Shown: in pieces, positions 21,204 to 34,400 of the stretch | Layout of the letters: each line of letters starts with the position of its first letter | How positions within the stretch are numbered: the stretch's first letter is position 1 | Origin: Ovis canadensis | Taxonomy: Eukaryota; Chordata; Mammalia; Artiodactyla; Bovidae | DNA: 64,000 bases | Direction: 5' to 3' | NCBI RefSeq assembly: GCF_042477335.2 | Contig: NC_091246.1 | Location: forward strand, 254,929,501-254,993,500 | The notes under the pieces: model-generated | Seen by the model: the letters and a program-made list of their open reading frames with translations, nothing else | The model's database searches: none | Told to the model about the DNA's origin: nothing | Position numbers and translations under genes: made by a program

Positions 21204-22204
21204 AGGTGCTGACAGGCTCGTGGCCTTCCCAGCCCACTTCTGGTCCTGCCTGTCCCTACAGAGCCCTCACTTCCAGAATGTTGCTCACAGCATTGAGGTC
21301 TGCGCTCCGAGCCTGCTCTGAGCTCCAGGGTCTGTGCTCCCCACTTCTTGCCCGTCTCCTCAGTGGACCTGTCCAGGCCCATCTGCACCGGGTCTCCCTT
21401 AGGGCTGCCAGTGCCCACACCTCGCAGGCAGCCCACACTGGCGTCCTTCCACACTGCTGGCTGTTAACCTCTCATTTTCTCGTTCCATCCTCCATCCCCT
21501 TTGAATTTTTCTGTGAAGGGGAATTGTAGGCTACAGGTTCTAGGGTTATGTCAGCTTTACAGGTAAGGAGACCAAGACGTCGCAAAGGTGCAGTGGCTTG
21601 CCCGAGGGCACACAGCGTGAAGTCCAGTGGGTCTCACCCCATGTTCTTTCCTCTCCACCATGGCACTGCCTCCGGAGGTTTTGGGAGGGACAGCAAACAC
21701 AGCTCCTCTGCTGGACCTTCTTACCCCGGGGCTCCCAGGAGCCCACTGCAGGGAAGCACACACTGGCATCAGCCCTCCCCCGCAGGCTGCACGCCCGCTG
21801 CCGTGCTGACCTGGGGCTCTGTTCAGCTCAGCCTGACCTGTGGGCATTTGAAAGCGTAGGGCTGCGAACTGGGTCACTGCCCCATAACCAGGTGGCACCC
21901 AGCCCTGCGCCCCAGGTCTGGCCACCAGAAGGGAGTTATGCCTGCTCCACTGTGGAGGGGTCTAAGTCTGCGGCTCCGGTAATGGAAACACGTGACTGGG
22001 ACTTAGTACCCACATGCTGCTAGGGCCAAGTGCTTGCCAAACCCAGGTGCTAGGCTCGGTTGGACTCTGCACCCCATCGGCAAACCACATTAAGCAGGAG
22101 GCTTAGAGGACATGTGTTCTGGTTAACTGGACCTGCTGGATACCTTACGCTTAACTGACAGGGTCTTATAATGCCTGACTTTTTAAAAGACCCTTTTCAA
22201 GCCT

Positions 22205-22440
22205 TACTTATGGCTGTGCTGGCTCTATGCTTCTGTGCCCGCTCTCTCCGGCCGCTAGGGGCGGTAGCGTCTTTGTTCTGGTGCGCAGGCCTCCCACTGC
22301 AGCGGCTTCTGCTGTGGAGCACGGGCCTTGTTGCCCCGCAGCATGTGGACTCCTCCTGGACCAGACACCCAACCCGTGCCCTGCAGTGGCAGCATGGGCC
22401 TCACCGCTGGACTGCTGGGGCAGTTCCTGAGGCACATTTT
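22205..22440 (-). mobile_element. degraded CHR-type SINE
   Basis: CTGTGGAGCACGGGCC, GCAGCATGTGGAC and CCTGCAGTGGCAG follow the reversed CHR order. Confidence 0.5.
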
Positions 22441-22617
22441 ACATTAAGGGCACAGACCAGTGCCTTGCAGACGTAAGCAATAGCTGTTGTCACAGAAAGG
22501 GAAAGTGAGGCCCCAAGGGGCAGGTTAAGTGACCTACCAAGGCCATCCTGCCCTCAAGTGTGTCCAGAGCCTTCTTTTCCTCTGACTCCCATTCGATGCC
22601 CTTCAGTCGCCTTTTGT

Positions 22618-22820
22618 ATTAGTTATCTGTTGCTGCCTAATGACACCTCCGCAAACGTGGCAGCTTCAGACACATTTACTCACTGGGTTTCAGGCTTCAG
22701 GGGTCTGGGCACAGCTTGGCTGGGTCTCTGCAAGGCTGCTAAGGCTGGGGCTCATCTGAGGATCCACCGGGGAAGGGTCTGCTCCCCGGCTCAGGTGACT
22801 CTGGCAGCATCCAGGTCCTT
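22618..22820 (+). mobile_element. old interspersed repeat, possibly MaLR/LTR-like
   Basis: TATTAGTTATCTGTTGCTGC opening resembles a common mammalian repeat; the family is not assigned. Confidence 0.4.
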
Positions 22821-23465
22821 GTAGACCGCTGACCTGAGCGCTTCAGCTTCTTGTTGGCTGTCGGAGAGGCTGATTTTCCCACCTCGACGCTGTGGCCCTG
22901 GGACTAGGGCAAGTCACGCGACGTGGCAGTCGGCTTCTTTAAAGCCAGTGAGACACAAGTTGCGATGTTATAGAATCATGAAGATATCTTGTAGTCTCAA
23001 AACCCTCAAACCCAATACCTACCTCCTATCCCCAACCCCAGCGTTTGGAAGCTCCAGGCAGGGATCTAAGTGAGGCAATGCATGGCTCAGCACTGGGGGC
23101 TGTCCTGGGGACCCCGGTCCCACAGCTGGGATTTGAGCTGCTGATGCACCAGACTGTCCCCTGCCCTACAGATCCCTCCAGGTGCTTTCCAGGTTGTTTT
23201 TCTGACTGTGGTTTCTTCAGCAGCACCATTGTGAGTAACAGTTCTGGATGCAGTACCTGAGTCACAGGATGGGCACCTGCTAGTGGTTTAGATGCCTCGT
23301 CCAAGTGACACCTGGCTTAAGGAGACCGTGGCACACATTTTTACCATGAAGACAGTCTAGATCAAAGCCCGGGTCTGTCTCCAAGACCCAAGGGCTCACC
23401 TTCAACGGCACATGGTTCCTGTCAAGGGCCTCCTCTAACGCTAAGCTGCTTCTTTCCTAGCCTCG

Positions 23466-23488
23466 CAGCAGCAGCAGCAGCAGCAGCA
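23466..23488. repeat. (CAG)n trinucleotide repeat
   Basis: Seven to eight CAG units, intergenic between CROCC and NECAP2. Confidence 0.9.
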
Positions 23489-23619
23489 AGGCACTTAGAG
23501 AAGATGGGGAGTAACAGCAAACAGACAAAAAAGTTGACTCCTCCTGAGAATCCCTCGATGCAATTTCCTTTTCCTTACTTAAAGGGCAAGAGGACGCTCA
23601 ATTCCAGTTTTCTTTGTTC

Positions 23620-23740
23620 TTTGCTGTTGTCCAGTTGCTCAGTTGTGTCAGCCTCTCTGTGACCCATGGACGGCAGCACACCTGGCTTCCCTGTCCTCCA
23701 CCGTCTCCTGGAGTTCACTCAAACTCACGTTCACCATCCA
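23620..23740 (-). mobile_element. BovB 3' end fragment
   Basis: Reversed BovB tail: CAGTTGCTCAGTTGTGTCAG, CACCTGGCTTCCCTGTCC, GGAGTTCACTCAAACTCACG. Confidence 0.75.
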
Positions 23741-24189
23741 ACTAACTTCTCCTCTGTCATCCCTCACGCTGCTTACCAGTCAGAGGGGCCGTTTCTATAG
23801 GCAACGGTGGACGCACATCTGTTACAGAGCCCACAGGCATGTAAACGCCACGGCCTTCATCTTGCTTTTAGGTCTCTGCCTGGACACCCTTACTGTTTAG
23901 GGGCCTGCTTCCTTGCGGAGGTCTGGGCAGGAGGCAGGGCTTGCCCCCACACTAGAGGGCAAGAAGCCCAGAACGTCCCAGAAGGGCAGAAAGGCTGGAC
24001 TCTGTAACCAGAGACATCACTGGCTGCCTTAGGGCAACAGGGCCAGATCCCCGCATTCCGGCCAGCCTGTCGCTGTGGCCCCAGTCTTAAGTCTGGACGT
24101 GGGTTCAGTGGTAAAAGGCGGCGTGTGTCCTGCAGAGGCATCCTGGAGGAGTCAGCGGCCATGGCGCCAAGAACACTCCCATCTCTGAC

Positions 24190-25370
24190 ACACACTGACA
24201 GAGTAGAAATATTTATTTTTATCTTAGAAATCTGGTCCCACCAAAAGGCCAACACTTTTTTTCAGTTCATCATCTAGACCTTTCAATTAAAGAGGTAATG
24301 GATGTCAACGAAAGCGATTTTAGAGGTGTGCTCAGATAAAATTATTTCCTATAAACCAGGAACACAGGCAAACCTAGACGTCCAGCTGCTTCAGACTCCT
24401 TCTGTCTGTCACGTACAGTCCCCGAAGGAGAGAAGGAAGGAAGGAACTGTCTGCAGACAAGGCACTTCAGGAAACACCCGGGAGAGAGCCCAAGTCCGCC
24501 AGGAACCACGCAGTGAGCCTGGGAGCCCACACGGCTGCCCGCGACGGCAGGGCCAAAGCCCTCACCTCCATGAGGACAGCAGCCACTCTGGCCCAGATGC
24601 AGGCCTAGCTGCCGCCAGCGCCTGCCTCAGCCCCGCCCTGCCCGCCGGGCCTTGCACACACGGAAACCAGGCCACGAGGTTGAGATGAAGCTCAGAGTAC
24701 CGCTCCTGCAGCTGACAGTGAGGAATGCTTTCAGAGGCTCCTGTGGGGGCAGGCTGCCAGGGCACGCTTTTACAAAGACCGTGAGTTAGTGCAGATCAGC
24801 ACGTCAGCAAAGCAAACACTAAAAGAATTTTAAAAGCTGGTTAATGCTCTTGGTTTCCCTCCTGATCGTCTGTTCAGGCTGCAGCCTAAAAACCTTTCAG
24901 AAATCAGGGAGGAATCCCTCCTCCTGACGGGAATGGCTACAGCCGGCGCATGCAGAAAGGCCCCCTCCAGACAGCGATCATGAGACACCTACAGCCTCCC
25001 CAGACAGCTGGTCTGAACCCAGGCAGCACACTCAAGCCCTTCTTTTGCTTTGGGGGCTTGTGTTTAATAAGAGTCATCACGATGGAAGAGTCTCAGAGTC
25101 TCTCTCATGTCAAGAGGACAGACGGGGATAGGCATCCAGGAACTCTTCTTCCAAGCTCTGGTTGCAAATTCGAATCCCAGGCAACAGTGTGACACGGGGC
25201 CAATGTACCACCCAACATGCCCAGTCTGTCTAGAGAGCCAGGTAAGGAGGAGGAGAGGAGACTCATGTTCCCAACAGAGGCTGGCCAGGGAGCACCGCAT
25301 TCTCCTTCCTTCAGCCCCGACGAGGCGGCTCCTCTCCAGAAGTCGTATGAGGAAGAGAATCACATCCAGG
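24190..25370 (-). other. NECAP2: NECAP2 3' UTR
   Basis: Sequence from the stop codon to a canonical polyadenylation signal, about 1.18 kb. No intervening TTTATT (minus-strand AATAAA) was noticed. The length agrees with the long 3' UTR known for NECAP2 mRNA. The exact cleavage site is inferred. Confidence 0.7.
24212..24217 (-). promoter_or_regulatory. NECAP2: polyadenylation signal AATAAA for NECAP2
   Basis: TTTATT on the plus strand reads AATAAA on the minus strand, inside an A/T-rich patch downstream of the NECAP2 stop. Confidence 0.7.
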
Positions 25371-25419
25371 TCAGAACTGGACCCAGCCTGCACCTGGCTG
25401 AGTCTGGCTGGAGGTCGAC
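25371..25419 (-). CDS. NECAP2: NECAP2 coding exon 8 with stop
   Basis: 49 nt coding [15 protein letters not shown] and TGA. Acceptor TTTCCAG. The C-terminal WVQF is the family's conserved adaptin-ear binding motif and is intact. Confidence 0.97.
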
Positions 25420-28400
25420 CTGGAAAGAGAGGGACGGGGTTAGATTTCAAATGTTTGGAAATACGGAGCACAGGAGATGTAACTTCTCCCTAGGCAGAAA
25501 GAACTCCGAGAAGCCAGTCCCTGAATGTTCTAGGGCAGGGGTCAGCAGACTACAACCCAGGACTAGACCAAATCTAGTTTTCTGCCTGTTTATGTAAATA
25601 AAGTTTCACTGGTACACAGGTACACTCACTCACTCACATACTGTGGCTGTTCTGGGCTGCAAGAGTGGTGACGAGGAGCTGGGATAGAGACCAGCTAGCC
25701 TGCAGTTTAAACTCTGGCTTCCTGGTCCTTGAGAAAGTGTGTGCTAACTCCCGGCCTACAGCCCGTCCACATAATGATGCTGTGTGGTTAGCATCTTTTC
25801 ACCCTGACCCCTAGGAAAGGCTCGAAATTTTAAGGAGGCAGAAAAGGCAGAGGTCCCATGAGGATGGGCCAATGCCAGAACCTTGGTGAACTCGTGGCCC
25901 AGTGTCCTGGGGTAGCTAGTGGGGAGGAGGAGATTAGAGGTACTGCTGACAAGCCAGAGTACCTGGTGAGGTGGTTGAAAGGCCAGAAGGAGCTGCAGAG
26001 GGCGGCTCCAGGCCATTCAGCAGTGGAAGGCAGCAAAAAGCCTTCCCACAGAGAAGCGTGCCACCTGGAGTGGGCACACTGGGGCTCCATCCCCTCACTG
26101 GCCTCAAAGTGTCTGAACCGGTGCTCTTGCTCCCGACGTCAGAAGGCAGGTGCTGCGGCGACCCCAGGTTTGAAGAGTAACAGCCCTGGCCCCAGTCCCA
26201 GCACAGAGAACCTGATCCTCCTCACCCTGTGGATTTGGCAAAGTCTCCCCAGATGTCGGCGGTGGCAGTGGTGGCAGGCTTGGGCTGTGGCCAGGACACA
26301 GTGGCACCTCCTACAGACGTCCGCAAGTCCGACGGGAAGGAAGAAGAGAGAAGGAGATAGAGGTGTCAGAGACCTCCCCTCTGGCTGCCTCAGTAACCTG
26401 GAAATCAGACTCATGATTCCAAGGTGCTGAGAAAGATATGCAGAGATGTGCTTTTTGGCAACAAAACACCCACAGCCATTCACATTTCTGCTATCTTCTG
26501 ACGAGCCCCTGAGGGGCTCCTGGAGACAGTGCAGAAGGCCACATACCAGGTGGAGGGGAGGGTACCAGTGGGGGCGGGTCACATGCCATCACTCTATCTG
26601 AAGGAGGCCTCGCTCCAACCATTTATGCTGGAAATCTGTTTAAAATGTGCTACCTCCTGACTTCTTGGATGAAGAATGCTCATCAAAACTGCAACACTGT
26701 CTTTATATAAAGTCCTCAGGCCAGTGTCTGGCTCAACCAGCTGAGAAAGTTATGTGCCAGACATGTACCAAGTCCTAGGAGCCAAACTGTTATGGGGCTG
26801 GGGAGTCTTCCAGAAGTACCAAGTGGGCGTCTGTGTGGGTGTGGTCACCGGGTGGAGGGCACGACGGGGCGGCAGGGCCTGCTTTTCCAGCCCCTCCCCC
26901 AGTGGTGCCAGCACTCCTTCCTAAGGCCCTGTGCCAGCCACCTGCCTTCCCACCAGCTACGTCTACTGTCTAATGGGCCAGAAAAGCACATAAAGCGAGG
27001 GCCCTTCACAGTTCAGCAGTTCAGCAAGTTAAACCCTCAGAGAGCCATAAAACTTGGGCTTCCCCGGTGGCTCAGATGGGAAAGAATCTGAGGTCAAGAA
27101 TCTGCAGGTAAAATCCGCCTGCAATGTGGGAGACCTGGCTTCTACCCTGGGTGGGGAAGATCCCCTGAAGGAGGGCATGGCAACCCACTCCAGTATTCCT
27201 GCCTGGAGAATCCCATAGACAGAGGAGCCTGGTGGGCTACAGTCCATGGGGTCACAGAGTTGGACACGACTCAGCGAATAAGCACGTAAGTATTTAATAG
27301 GCATTATCTCGTCTGAACCTCACCACAGCCCCTGGGGGAGGACAGGCTAGTCTGTTTGACTTTATGCAGGTTACTTCAGCCTCAATCTCCGTATCTCTAA
27401 AATGGAGACGGCAGTGACGAATACTCTTCATAAGACTGACCGGTCTGAGGATCAAATATATTAAACAAGTGGAGGGCTTCCAACAGGCCCAGCCAACAGT
27501 GATGCCGACGGCAATGGTGCAGTGCCACTCAGGCGAGAGCCGCCGCACAGGGAGCGCGGACACTGCTCCAGGTGCCGCTCTGCGAGCGCGATGTGGGCCG
27601 GCGCATTTGATCCTCACAAGAAAGCGGTGCTGCAGGCATCATCACTACTCCCTTCCTACAGATAGAAACTGAGGCACGAAGGAGCAGGCAACCTTCTGAA
27701 CGTCACACAGCGGTAGCTGGACTGTGACCTCACTCAGTCTGGCCTGGGAGCATTTGGCAAGTGATCATGAATGCTGGCCAGTCACAACCCGCAGCTGCCC
27801 GTCCGGCACATCACATCATGCGGCCCTGGAAGCAGAGGCCTAGGGCTGCGCCTGGAGTGCCCTCAGACACCACCTGGCGTGACGCAGGGACTCCACGTTC
27901 GCACTGGACGTGCATCGGCCACAGACAGAACGCCCGAGACTGTGGCCCTCAGACCTCAGTGAGCCCCCAGCAGTGTGAAGTGTGCAGGTTCCCGCCCCCG
28001 GCCCCAGGATGCCAAGCCCAGCGGTCCTGCGACCTCACTGAGAGTGACTCCAGGGGCTGGGCAGGCGCACTCCCTGACTGCTGTTCCTGCCGTTCTCTTG
28101 GGGTGAGGGATCCCCCACAGGGCTGAGGTTTGAAGCCTGACCTGCAGGTAGGCCCGACCCTGAAAAGGGAAAGAAAGCAGGCTTCCTGCTGGGACCCTCC
28201 CCCAGCCCGATATCCTGGTCAGAGAAAGGGGTCTGGCGACAGCCAGCCAGCCCAACGGAGACGAAGAGCGTCGCGCCGGCCGGGCAGGCGGGGCGGGGAC
28301 ACCGAGGGGCCAGGCTGGCCTCCCGGCACCTCCACGCCTGGCACAAGGCGCTCCTGTCCAGAACCCCGGGTCTCCAGAGGCGCTACTCACGGCCTGGAGC

Positions 28401-31400
28401 GAGTGCCAGCGCAGCCGCTGGGGGAGCTGCCTCACGGCGTCTAGTGCCCAACAGCCTCGCTGAGGAGCCCGCTTCAAACTCAGTCTCCAGGTATGCTTCC
28501 CACCACCTGCCGTGGAACACTCGTGTGGCCTCCATCTCCCTAACACACCAACGTTTAAAAGTCGAAGTCCTGTTCCTGCTCTTCTTCTGTCTGGAGCGCC
28601 GGCACCCCTGCCCGGGCCTCTGTCCCTCAAGGCCTGGTTCAGTGTCACCTCTTCCACGACGGCAGCTCTGCAGACCACGCGGCTGGTAGTGAGTCTGGTC
28701 CCTGAGCACTTGCTCTCTGCGCTCAGGATCCCTCTCTTCTGCTACAAGCAGACTGAGCGTCCTGTGACCACAGGCCACGTTGCCATCACTCACTCACTCA
28801 GCGAGCAGCCTCTGAGAGCCAGGAGCCCACGCGCTGATGGTTTCACAGCCACGAGTGAGCTATAGTCCCTGCCCATCAGGGCGGGACAGACACCCTGAAG
28901 CAGAAGTTGTGGGAAGAGAGAGGAAGCCCTTACCCAGTGTGGGCAGGACCAGCTTTGTGGCCCCCACCCTCCAGCTCCTCACAACGGGCACTAAGTGTGA
29001 CCCATGTGGGCAAAGGAGGGAAAGCTGCAGGGCCTGCTGCCAGGGGAAAGAGGAGCCCAAGCTGTGGGGCCATCACCCTCGCACACTGACCTGAGCTGGG
29101 AGAAACTGCTGGCTGGACAACAGAGCCCCCCACAGACAAATGCTCCCCGGAGAGAGGGGCCAGGGCAGTGGTCTTTGCCCCCGGGGGTGGGGGAAGCAGG
29201 CTCAGCCCTCCCGTGCTGGTGGGCCGGGCGCGGGGCGTCCCGGCGGCGCCTTCCTTCTTCTTCATGCTCTAAAGAGAGGGGAGGAATGAGCATCGGTCAG
29301 CTCTGCTGGACCCCACTGCCATCAGAAAACCTCACAAGGTGACCCCGGGGCCCCAAAAGTCTGCATCACCAGGACGCTCAGCAGCCATCCACGCAGCACT
29401 TTCACCTTGAAAAGCTGTTTGTAAGAATCTTTAAAGCTGAACATATGGCCTGATGCTCCTGCCATTCCACTCCTACATGGACCCAACAGAAATACGTACA
29501 CGTGGGCACCAAAGACACCATCTGCACACTGACAGCAGCACTCCTTTAACAGCCCCAAACTGGAGACCACCCCGACACCCACCACCAGGCCACTGGAGTC
29601 CCTCCCATTATGCAGCCCGCTGCCACAGCGAGGATAAACCGCCTACGCTCAGCAACGTGGATGCCCTCACACATGCCAGGCTGAGGAGACGGAAGGAGTC
29701 ACACACAGAGGAGCCTGAAGGGCGCGAGTCAATCAACAAAACGTCAAAGCAACATCAGGATAGTGCTCCCTCTGTCCTGCAGAAGAGAGCAGCGGAGGGG
29801 CTTCCAGAGTGCTGAGAGCCATCCTTCATCTGGGGGCTAGCTTGTGGGAGCAAACTTGTCTTTTCAACATTTATTTCCTCATCTTCAGCTGCACTGGGTC
29901 CTCACGGCTGTGCGTGGGCTTTCTCTCAGTGCTACGGCTTCTCCTCTTGCAGAGCATGGGCTCTGCAGCACAGGCTCAGCTGCTCCACAGAATCCGGGAT
30001 CTTCCCGGACCAGTGACAGAACCCATATCCCCTGCACTGGCAGGCAGATTCTGAACCACTAGACCACCAGGGAAGCCTGCATATTTGTTTTTTAAAAATC
30101 CACTGTGTTCTGCATTTATAATGTGTGTACTTTTCTGTATGTATATTAGACCTCAACAAAACATTTACTAAAGAAAAACAGAAACGTCAACACCGAGGTG
30201 AACCAGAAGCCAGAGCATCTCAAATATGAAAATGGCATGGTTCCCACCTTGCCAGGAGAGCAATCAAATGCTGAGATCACAGACCAGAGTCAAGTGAACT
30301 GAAGTGAAAGTCACTCAGCCGTGTCTGACTGTTTTCAACTATACAGTCCATGGAACTCTCTAGGCCAGAATACTGGAGTGGGTAGCCTTTCCCCTCTCCA
30401 GGGAATCTTCCCAACCCAGGGATCGAATCCACGTCTCCCACATTGCAGGTGGATCCTTTACCAGCTGAGCCACCAGGGACGCCGGAGAATACTGGGGTGG
30501 GTAGCCTAAGCCTTCCAAGTCCTGGGTATGCGTACAGCTGTGCTGATTATTTCTAGCTCGACGACCCTGCACAAGACCCTCCAGCTCTCTAAACCTCCAT
30601 TTCCTCTCCTGTAAAAGGGGAGAATGTTTAATCCGCATGAGAAGTGCCCTAAAAACACTACCTGGCAAACAGGTGATGCTCATTAAATGTTAGTTTCCTC
30701 CCAGCAAGACAGAGATTCGCATCCCAACCAGTCCACTGGACATGACCTGGATTTTCTCTTAAGAGACAGTTGGCCAACTTCAAGGGTCCCAAATCATCAC
30801 CAGCAGGAAGCAGAAGAGAGGAGAAAGAGATAGTAAGTGAAGCAGAAGACTGTTATTTCAGGGTTACAAACTGTCTTCAGAAACAAATCCATAGGTCCTC
30901 AGGTCCCCCAAATCATTCAGCTCCATCCCTACACCCAGGCAGAGGCCACATCTTGCAGTCCAGCCCAGCTCAACCTCTCCTGAGATGTAGGGCCCCTCAG
31001 GACCATGACAAGGGAGCCCGGACACCACCGCCAGCAGAGCTGCCCGTGACCCCCAGTGCCCACCCAACGCTTCCCTGCCAGCAGAGTGCTGTCGATCCTT
31101 TTTTCTTTTTTTAATTTGGCTGTGCCAGGTCTTAGCTGTGGTGCGAGGAATCTTTTAGTTGCAGCATGTGGGATCCAATTCCCTGACCGGGGACTGGACT
31201 CGTGTCCCCTACCTCGGGAACGTGGAGTCTTAACTAAAGGGCCACCAGGGACGTCCCCAAAACACAACTTGGGATGAGTACATGGTCCCCCCTGCCAACA
31301 GCCAACACAGAAACATCAGCTATGTCAGCAAGCGACTGACGTTTCTCAACTCAAGAGGCTTTGCACACGCCAAGCCCTCTGAACCGCCCTCTGACCTCTC

Positions 31401-34400
31401 TTCCCTTGCTCGTAGGTCGCTTCTTCCAGGAAGGCGTCTCTGGTTCCCCCTAACTCTAGGCTGCAGGACTCCCCACCCTAGGAGTTCACGGCACTGAAGA
31501 CATCCCGAGGTCACAGAACCTTTCCGCCACATAATCACATCTTGATTCCCTCACCTCAGCTCCACTCTGAGCTCTGTGATAGCAGAACCCTCCTTCTCAC
31601 CCCCAGCGCAGTACCTGGCATTGGGCTGCTGCTCAATACCCACATGTTGGACTGTGAGAAGAGCAGCGGCTCTGGGCTGGGCTTGGTGCGGTGGCCAAGG
31701 CTGCCGAGCAGGGGTAGCACTCACCGCAATGTTGAGCTTGATGGTCTGGCCCTCCTTGAAACTTAGGTCCAATCTGGGACCTTGATCTGGGTTCTGGGCT
31801 TGTTTTGCAAATTCACACTGCTGTTTCACCCACCTGAGGAGAGAAGAGGAAGGAAGAAGTGAGGAAGGGGCGAGCTGCCCTGTGTTCATGTCCTTGCTTC
31901 AGTCCCACCTGCCATCAGTCCAGCACGAGGCTCTGACTGCAGCCTTGCGGGAGGAACTGAGAGCAGCTTAAGAATTAGGCCTGAACTCAAGTCCTGGCTT
32001 TGACACGAAAGCAGCTGCATGTCTGTCAGTTTCCTCATCAGCAAAATGGGATGACGATTCCCTATGCCTTAAAGACTATGAAAATTTCACAAGGTCATTT
32101 ATATAGAGGGTCCTAACACTGGTCTCCAGGAAATCTGAGAACCTGGTCCTTTCCTCCTCAGCATGTGGCGTGAAGACTAAAACACCGTCCAGGGGCTTAA
32201 AAAGTAGATGGTGAGAGGACAGACATCCAGCCGAGTGGAAAGCAACAAAAAGGTCCCCCACCCTCCAGAGAGCAGCGCTTCAGCAGCCACGCAGAGCAGA
32301 GGCGCTAGAAGCACTCACGTGAACAGCTGCACACTCCCCACAGCCAGAGGGAGAGGCCTCAGATGGCAGGGAAGCAGGCTTTCCTCCCCTTCTAGCTTCA
32401 AAAGGACCAGCAGGGTGTGTGCCGAGTGGCCTGGGAAACCGAGCACTGCTTATCACAGCATGGAGGAACAGGTCTGGAAAGGCCAAGGGAGCCGGGAAAA
32501 GACTCCGGCTGCTCAAGGGACTGACGGGGGCAGAGATGTGACACCTCCAAGGCTAGGGCAGCTGACTGGGGATCAGAGATGGGCCTCAGGAAAAGGAGAC
32601 CTCAGGGTAGAGATGAGGACTTGCAGAGTGCAGAGGGGACCTGTCTTAAAGGAGAAGTGAGTTCCCCTGAGGCTCTGCCAACAGACAGATCACACACAGC
32701 CACCTGGGTATCCTAACCTGGCAGATCATGCTGTCCCAGGAAAGAGGGAGGAGGCATGAGTGTGTCTCCCAGAACCACTCACTTGAAATGGTCCTGCAAG
32801 GCAACATTGAAGTCAAAGGCATCACCTCGGTCCCCGAAGCCAATTCCAATAAACGCCCGTCGCCCTGGGGGACAACACACAATCAATTCTACTTTCCAAA
32901 GGCAGAGAAAACCCTTCTTGGAAGAGGGAGCCCCGAGTCCCGAGCTTACCGTTTCCATCTTCGATGCGGATAACGAAGTACCTGCTGGAATCCGTCACGC
33001 TCTCCACAGCTGTGCCAGGAAACTGATCCACTGGGGCCTGAGCAAAGAGCTCCCCTGAAAGCGGAAGTGAGGATGAGCCTTGAGTTCCTCACAGCCTATT
33101 TCTATCCCATGACTGGGGCCCTTGCCCTACGAGGAAGATCGGCAAACCTGACTCTGGAATTCAAGTCAAACGCCTTCTGGCTAAAGGAATGTAACAGGAA
33201 TATAACCGGTGAAAGATTTAAGTCAGAGGTGGCTTACAGGTCAGATTCAGTTCTCAGTTTAGTATTTTCAATTTAACTACCGAACACTTCAAAATCAAAT
33301 TACATGTAAAATAACCCAGATTTCTGGCTTCTCTTAACATCAAAAGCTCTAGCAACACTGGGCTTCCACTTCCACGTGAGAATGATGGGCTGGAGCTGGT
33401 CACCGTTCTGTGTCTCACCCATTCACACCCACTGCCTGTACTGAGGGCCCTGGTTCAGAGGTCACACCTTCCGCATCAGCTAGTACCTGAGGCAGGACTC
33501 GAGGGACAGGTGAACCCAGTGAAGAGGGGAGGCTTCTGCACTCTCAGAAGGACCTGAAGCAGGCTGATTTAATCTAATCGCAGGCCAAAAGAGTGACTGC
33601 TTTTAAAAACAGCTCTTCCTTGGAGGAGGAAATGGCAACCCACTCCAGTCTTCTTGCCTGGAAAATTCCACGGACAGAAGAACCTGCAAGCTACAGTCCA
33701 TGGGGTGGCATGACGGAGGGGGTTAGAGGGAGATGGATTGGTAGCAATAAACAGGCAGAACTAAAAATACAACAAAAAACAGCTCTTGTAAAACGCATCC
33801 CCTTATCAACTATGGCTCTCTAGGGTGTAGTGCAACACACACCTTCTGTGCGCATTTACAACTGGTGGTGTTTTCGAGTGTGCCGATCTCTGTTGACGAG
33901 TCAGGTATTGACCAGTCTCTACTAAATCCTATGGTTCAGAGGTGACGGTGCGATCAAGGCTGAACTGAAGCCAAATCTGTGGACCAAGTTTGTAGCTTCT
34001 TGTTAACTCCTCTGCCCTCTCTAGTTTGGTACCTGGGGATCTGGGATTCACCTGGATGTCTTCAGCCTAGAGCAGTGGTTCTCCATCACAGGTGATTTGG
34101 ACCTCCCTTCTGCCAAGGGACATCTGACAATGTCTGGTGACACTTGTGACTGTCACAACTCGGGGGTGCTACTGGCATCTAGTAGGTATAAGTCAGAGAT
34201 GTTGCTAAGTATCTTAAATACGACTTAGACCACAAAACTCAGCTGGCCCCAAATGTCACTACTGCCGAAGCTGAGACACCCTGGCCTAGAGTGACTGGGA
34301 AGTGAGGGACAAACATGACCCAGAGCGCGGGACCCCAAGCTAAGGGTGTCCTGGGGTGGCTCCTGCAGGTGAGGCTCAGCTCTGAGCAGTGGCTGGTACA

